NCBI RefSeq assembly: GCF_014637795.1
Contig: NZ_BMFD01000009.1
Location: 62,001-126,000 of the forward strand
DNA: 64,000 nucleotides
Direction of reading: 5' to 3'
Source: Belliella aquatica
Lineage (GTDB): Bacteria; Bacteroidota; Bacteroidia; Cytophagales; Cyclobacteriaceae
In this document: one piece after another, positions 60,595-64,000 of the stretch
Layout: every line of letters begins with the position of its first letter
How positions within the stretch are numbered: the first letter of the stretch is position 1
Program-made: the position numbers and the translations under genes
Notes under the pieces: generated by a model
What the model saw: the letters and a program-made list of their open reading frames with translations, nothing else
Databases searched by the model: none
What the model was told of the DNA's origin: nothing

Positions 60595-60828
60595 TTACTT
60601 TTTCTCTTTTATTTCACTACTTCGAGGAATACCATTTTTCACACAACAATTGGAACAGGTAATAGCATCGGGATTCATTTTTTTGGCTTTTCTGAGAGCT
60701 TCTTCGCCATTATTGAATGGTCCTAGATAATCTCTTTCTAAAGGGTCGGGAATGTTTGAACAATCTCTTTCGTGTATTTGGTAAAAACCATCAGCATTAC
60801 TCACTGAACTAAGATAAAAGAATTTCAT
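60595..60828 (-). CDS. Small cysteine-containing protein, 77 aa
   Basis: Function not recognised. It has no signal peptide. A Cys near the start (HERDCSNIP) and a cluster later on (AITCSNCCVKNG) could make a metal site or disulfides. The segment RDYLGPFNNGEEALRKAKKM resembles small proteins of bacteria that read like a sarcoplasmic or nucleic-acid-binding SPOR-like repeat, but this is not certain. The ATG at 60828 is the only good start. It is the last gene after a terminator hairpin of the upstream gene. Confidence 0.65.
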   Translation of the reverse strand: MKFFYLSSVSNADGFYQIHERDCSNIPDPLERDYLGPFNNGEEALRKAKKMNPDAITCSNCCVKNGIPRSSEIKEKK

Positions 60829-60874
60829 ATGGTAATTTTATAATTAGAAGCTAAAAGTATGTTCATAATCGATC

Positions 60875-60904
60875 AAAAAAAATACCTACTTGTAGGTATT
60901 TTTT
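60875..60904 (-). terminator. Terminator of the metallophosphoesterase operon
   Basis: An inverted repeat (aaaatacctac/gtaggtatttt, almost no loop, so the top pairs must open) is followed by T7 on the minus strand. It lies 50 bp after the DUF4174 gene stop. Confidence 0.75.
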
Positions 60905-60954
60905 GACTAATTAATGGATAGACAATATTTATTACTGCTAAAATTATATAAAAA

Positions 60955-61365
60955 TTAATTATTTTTCTTTTCTGAAATCCGCATTGGCATGGAATCGATT
61001 GTCTTCATAATCAAAGTCCAATTCAACTCTCCTTCTCTTTTTAATTTTACTCCTCCATCCAAACCTAGTAAAACAAAACAATCTGTTTTGGAGCCCATCT
61101 TATATCTTTTTAAAAGCGCTTTTTGATAACTCTCTGAGAACCTAATCGGAATATTAGAATCAACGCTTTTTTCTTTGATAATGAAATAAGCGACTTTCCT
61201 GTCTTTCAACTCAGCCAACAAACTATCAGCAAATTCGAATTCACTTTTTTCATCTTGAGGAAAATATAAAACTAAACGATTTTTCCACTTGAAGTCGTCA
61301 AGTTTCCCCACTGTATCCTGCATGTTTAGTGAATTAAATAATAAGCTAATCAGAAGAATATTCAT
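60955..61365 (-). CDS. DUF4174-like small exported protein, 136 aa
   Basis: A small protein with a hydrophobic N terminus (NILLISLLFNSLN) that may be a signal peptide. The body opens with LDDFKWKNRLVLYF, the usual DUF4174 opening, and ends in KREGELNWTLIMKTIDSMPM. DUF4174 proteins have a thioredoxin-like outline, but the usual active-site cysteines are absent; the single Cys is in KTDCFVLLGL. Start chosen at the ATG at 61365; an in-frame TTG at 61371 is less likely. It lies 27 bp after the metallophosphoesterase gene, so the two are probably cotranscribed. Confidence 0.75.
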   Translation of the reverse strand: MNILLISLLFNSLNMQDTVGKLDDFKWKNRLVLYFPQDEKSEFEFADSLLAELKDRKVAYFIIKEKSVDSNIPIRFSESYQKALLKRYKMGSKTDCFVLLGLDGGVKLKREGELNWTLIMKTIDSMPMRISEKKNN

Positions 61366-61392
61366 GATCAATAATCAAAAGGAAAACATGTA

Positions 61393-62649
61393 CTAATTCA
61401 CTTTCTTTCTCAATTCTATCACAGTAATTTCAGGCCAAATCCCAACTCTTCCCGAAAAAGCATGAAATCCGAATCCTTTATTGACATAGAGAAACCTACC
61501 CGCTTCTTCTACTAATCCTGCCCAATTTGGATATCGATATTGTACAGGACTCCATTTGAAAAGTGGCGTATCTATGCCAAACTGCATTCCATGAGTATGA
61601 CCTGATAATGTCAAATGAATTTTATTCGGATTATTTTTCACCTCTTTATCCCAATGTGATGGGTCATGAGAAAGCAATATTTTAAAATCATCCTTTGCAG
61701 TTCCATCAATAGCCTTTTTAAGATCTCCCTTGGATTGGAAACCTACCCCCCAATTCTCCACTCCTATCAATGTGATCTCTTGACCATCTTTTTCTATCTT
61801 AATATGCTCATCAAGTAGCAGTCTATAGCCCAATTTCCGATGCTGATCTTTGAATTTTTTGAAATTCGCTTCCTTATCTGCAGCTGAGTTCCAACTCACA
61901 TAATCCCCATAATCATGGTTCCCAATGATAGAAAACTGACCATAAGGAGCTTTTATTTGATTGAATATATCAATCATTGGTTCTATTTCATCCGCATGAT
62001 GATTGACCAAGTCACCTGTAAAAACAAATAAATCTGAATTTTGCGCAATGGCTAGGTCCACACCCTTTTGAACTGCCTCATAGTTGGTAAAACTTCCTGA
62101 ATGGATATCTGAAATCTGTGTGATAGTAAACCCATCAAAAGCTTCGGGTAAATCTTCAAAGTAGATAATTTCTTTCTGTACTTTGAAATTATATTTTCCT
62201 TTGGTGATGCCATACACAAAGCTTGTAAAGGGAATTATGGAGACAGTCAATGCCAAAACACTTAGCCACTTTACTCTTGAAGGAAATGTAGTTGCTTCTT
62301 TACCATTGAAAATGTAAGAAAATCCTGCTTGAGCATTTCTCACCAGGTCTTCTCCAAATAAAAAAACCACGCAAACCAATTGAGTAACCAATACTGTGAG
62401 GAATACATTGAGTACTTGTTGATTTTCGGTACTTATCTCTCGCTCTTGAAAAATCTGGTAAAATGTAAATACTACCCAAAGTGTGATTCCTATAAAAATC
62501 ACCCAATAAAGAACAAATGAATAATTTCTAATTTTCACTGATTCAATATCTGCTAATAAGGTTTTTAAGGCCTGAAAAACATACCAATTAAGAAAAGTTG
62601 AAAATAGAAATATAACAATAAGGAAAATTATCCCACCGATTTGATTCAT
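61393..62649 (-). CDS. Membrane-anchored metallophosphoesterase
   Basis: A 418-aa protein. The N-terminal part has about four TM segments (about 5-25, 44-64, 80-100 and 125-145), and the C-terminal part is a calcineurin-like phosphoesterase. Metal-binding motifs are ITQISDIHSGSF (D181, H183), FVFTGDLVNHH, SIIGNHDYGDY, LLSHDPSHW and LTLSGHTHGMQ. The YaeI/LpxG-like architecture suggests a lipid pyrophosphate or phosphodiester substrate at the inner membrane. It is followed by the DUF4174 gene and preceded (75 bp) by the transglutaminase gene on the same strand. Confidence 0.9.
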   Translation of the reverse strand: MNQIGGIIFLIVIFLFSTFLNWYVFQALKTLLADIESVKIRNYSFVLYWVIFIGITLWVVFTFYQIFQEREISTENQQVLNVFLTVLVTQLVCVVFLFGEDLVRNAQAGFSYIFNGKEATTFPSRVKWLSVLALTVSIIPFTSFVYGITKGKYNFKVQKEIIYFEDLPEAFDGFTITQISDIHSGSFTNYEAVQKGVDLAIAQNSDLFVFTGDLVNHHADEIEPMIDIFNQIKAPYGQFSIIGNHDYGDYVSWNSAADKEANFKKFKDQHRKLGYRLLLDEHIKIEKDGQEITLIGVENWGVGFQSKGDLKKAIDGTAKDDFKILLSHDPSHWDKEVKNNPNKIHLTLSGHTHGMQFGIDTPLFKWSPVQYRYPNWAGLVEEAGRFLYVNKGFGFHAFSGRVGIWPEITVIELRKKVN

Positions 62650-62724
62650 GTCAGTTTATCAATTAATGCTTTGATTATACATGAATCACTAAGGAATAGT
62701 TCGGAAAAGATTAATCTCTTGGCT

Positions 62725-63573
62725 TTATTCTTTCACTTCTTTGATAATCACCTCTGAAGTTAAATGGGAACTTCCTCCTCCACCATAGGTTCCGTAAATA
62801 GGGAGTGTATTTAGGGGATGAAAACTACATGCTAAAGGAATGTAATTCTGATCTGCAAAAAGACCTAAACTTGGGTCAAGTCCGATCCAACCTGCACCGG
62901 GAAGAAATACTTCAACCCATGCATGCAACTCGTGTCCCTCTTCCAATTCAGGATTGAAAGCATAGCCGCTGACAAAACGTGACGCAAGACCAACACTTCT
63001 CAGCATCTGAATCAATAACCAAGACAAATCCCTGCAAGAACCTTCCTTTTTTTCAAACATCTCCTCTACTGTCATCAAGCCTTCCTCCATCCTGATGATA
63101 TGCTTCCAATCTCTGTGAATGTTGGCTACAAGAAGAGTTAAAAAAGAAATGAAATCTGAGCTTTGATTTATGCTACCTTGGACGTAAGGTTTTAGCTGTT
63201 CATTTCGCTCTTCCGTTTTGATAAACAAACGCAATGATTCTTCGAAAGCATCTGGATAAACAAAAAAATCAAAAGGGAAAACAACCTCTTTTTGAAGAAT
63301 AAAATCGTAAGGATTATAATTTGATATTTCAAGCTCCAAACTTGACTTCACAACAAGCTCCGAAGTCTCCTCATCAAACCAAACTTGATAAAAAGGATTT
63401 CCTTCTGCATTGATCCGTTCATTTTTTCCAAGTGGATTTGGGGAAATATTAAGCTGAGAATCGAGGATTTTGATATAGCTTCTTTGCTGCGGAATCAAAT
63501 ACAAATCATGAGGATTCAGACTCACTTTTTCTTGATAAGTATATCGTGATAAGTGATCTATCTTCAATTTCAT
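62725..63573 (-). CDS. Transglutaminase-like protein (Anbu operon)
   Basis: A 282-aa cytoplasmic protein of the bacterial transglutaminase-like group. The N-terminal half (about 1-90) is the BTG-type beta domain (KIDHLSRYTYQEKVSLNPHD). The core has a full Cys-His-Asp triad: C180 in KEGSCRDLSW, H217 in HELHAWVEV and D233 in WIGLDPSLG. The C terminus is Gly/Ser-rich (GTYGGGGSSH). It may cleave or link peptide or isopeptide bonds. It begins 4 bp inside the end of the Anbu-type gene (overlapping ATGA), so the two are translationally coupled. This pairing is the known Anbu-ATP-grasp-alpha-E-transglutaminase gene group. Confidence 0.88.
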   Translation of the reverse strand: MKLKIDHLSRYTYQEKVSLNPHDLYLIPQQRSYIKILDSQLNISPNPLGKNERINAEGNPFYQVWFDEETSELVVKSSLELEISNYNPYDFILQKEVVFPFDFFVYPDAFEESLRLFIKTEERNEQLKPYVQGSINQSSDFISFLTLLVANIHRDWKHIIRMEEGLMTVEEMFEKKEGSCRDLSWLLIQMLRSVGLASRFVSGYAFNPELEEGHELHAWVEVFLPGAGWIGLDPSLGLFADQNYIPLACSFHPLNTLPIYGTYGGGGSSHLTSEVIIKEVKE

Positions 63574-64000
63574 AAAAGTGCTTTTTCTGTAGGAGTATCC
63601 TTTTCAAAGGCTTTTTTTAAGACCTCAGCAGGAAGTTCTCTGATGGCTTCTCTCAGTCTTCCATTCCAAAATTCTGAAATATGTTCCAATTCTTGTTGAT
63701 TGAACCTCTTTTCAATGATATTGTAAGTATCATTTTCCAAAATGACGGTATCGATTGGAAAATCAACATCATTGGCAGAAATCCTTGTTGCATCAAAAGA
63801 AAGGAAGGCACATTTCAAGGCATAGTCTAACGTTTCATCGTAAGACAAAGACCTTTTTAAAACAGGGTTTCCTCCTCCAGAATTGCCAATAATGACAAAT
63901 GGTGTTCCTCTCCTAATTTCAATCCAATTACCCTGAGGATAAAGCAAGTATAACTTAGGAGATTTATCATGTTCCAATTGTCCCCCGATAATCGAAAATA
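63570..64000 (-). CDS. Anbu-type proteasome-like protease, C-terminal part (partial)
   Basis: The frame is open to the right end of the window, so only the C-terminal 143 or so residues are seen. The full family length is about 240 aa and the catalytic N-terminal Thr/Ser lies outside. Visible are FSIIGGQLEHDKSPKLYLLY, then PQGNWIEIRRGTPFVIIG, ALKCAFLSFDATRISANDV, and FPIDTVILENDTYNI. These match Anbu, the bacterial HslV/20S proteasome-related protein. Anbu is thought to form a spiral or ring and has no confirmed substrate. A TTG at 63977 opens no natural start and was not used. Overlaps the transglutaminase start by 4 bp. Confidence 0.85.
   Translation of the reverse strand, partial: FSIIGGQLEHDKSPKLYLLYPQGNWIEIRRGTPFVIIGNSGGGNPVLKRSLSYDETLDYALKCAFLSFDATRISANDVDFPIDTVILENDTYNIIEKRFNQQELEHISEFWNGRLREAIRELPAEVLKKAFEKDTPTEKALL

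Noticed and set aside
1-64000. tRNA, rRNA or riboswitch genes
   Set aside because: No cloverleaf, 16S/23S/5S segments or recognisable riboswitch cores were seen by eye on either strand. A covariance-model scan would be decisive.

Overview
The window is a chromosomal stretch of a low-GC Bacteroidota bacterium, most likely of the order Cytophagales and probably the family Cyclobacteriaceae (Algoriphagus/Belliella-like). This placement is inferred from gene content: SusC/SusD outer-membrane transport, an ECF sigma factor with FecR, carboxypeptidase-regulatory-like domains, OmpH-type lipoproteins, M56-TonB fusions, A-rich leaders without Shine-Dalgarno sites, and TAnnTTTG-type promoters. No rRNA, tRNA, CRISPR array, prophage or complete insertion sequence was seen. 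Coding density is high, and no gene-free stretch exceeds 300 bp.

Layout. 0-9.8 kb: a FAS1 lipoprotein, fatty-acid genes (acyl-CoA synthetase, acyl-CoA dehydrogenase), an M28 peptidase, then an apparent operon of deoxyhypusine-synthase-like protein, OmpA/PD40 protein and thioesterase. 9.9-14.3 kb: OmpH-like lipoprotein, class IV-like histone deacetylase homologue, small membrane proteins, a stand-alone AlbA_2 protein and a fatty-acid desaturase. 14.5-17.9 kb: a BlaI repressor with a very large M56 metalloprotease that carries four tandem TonB C-terminal domains and a plug-like tail. 17.9-24.1 kb: agmatinase, SixA-like phosphatase, DNA topoisomerase I, a carboxypeptidase-regulatory-like protein and a sirtuin. 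24.2-38.2 kb: a polysaccharide utilization locus on the minus strand (ECF sigma, FecR, SusC with STN domain, SusD, LamG lipoprotein, two GH144-like glucanases, GH3 beta-glucosidase), best read as a beta-1,2-glucan system. 38.3-48.7 kb: YfcC-type transporter, patatin, aldo/keto reductase, a Tat-exported aminotransferase, GNAT, a TonB-dependent receptor and an NlpE-like lipoprotein. 48.8-60.5 kb: a tricorn-like S41 protease, an extended RluA-type pseudouridine synthase, acyl-CoA oxidase, S9 peptidase and an unrecognised exported protein. 60.6-64 kb: small proteins, a metallophosphoesterase, and a transglutaminase overlapping a truncated Anbu-type proteasome-like protease at the right edge.

How the genes work together. 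In the glucan locus, the STN domain on SusC and the sigma/FecR pair predict trans-envelope signalling: substrate binding releases the sigma factor, surface GH144 enzymes cut beta-1,2-glucan, SusCD imports the oligosaccharides and the GH3 enzyme finishes them. The agmatinase and the deoxyhypusine-synthase-like enzyme (8 kb apart) suggest polyamine synthesis from agmatine. Several enzymes point to fatty-acid activation, beta-oxidation and desaturation.

The most unusual signals are the M56/TonB/plug mosaic, the Anbu-transglutaminase operon, and a family of 158-176 bp intergenic elements with imperfect 29-bp terminal inverted repeats. The element family has two complete copies and two partial ones, mostly at convergent gene ends, and one copy supplies the stop codon of its neighbouring gene. 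Start codons were chosen by inspection. Several upstream in-frame TTG codons were rejected in favour of ATG or GTG codons that fit signal peptides, promoters or operon spacing.
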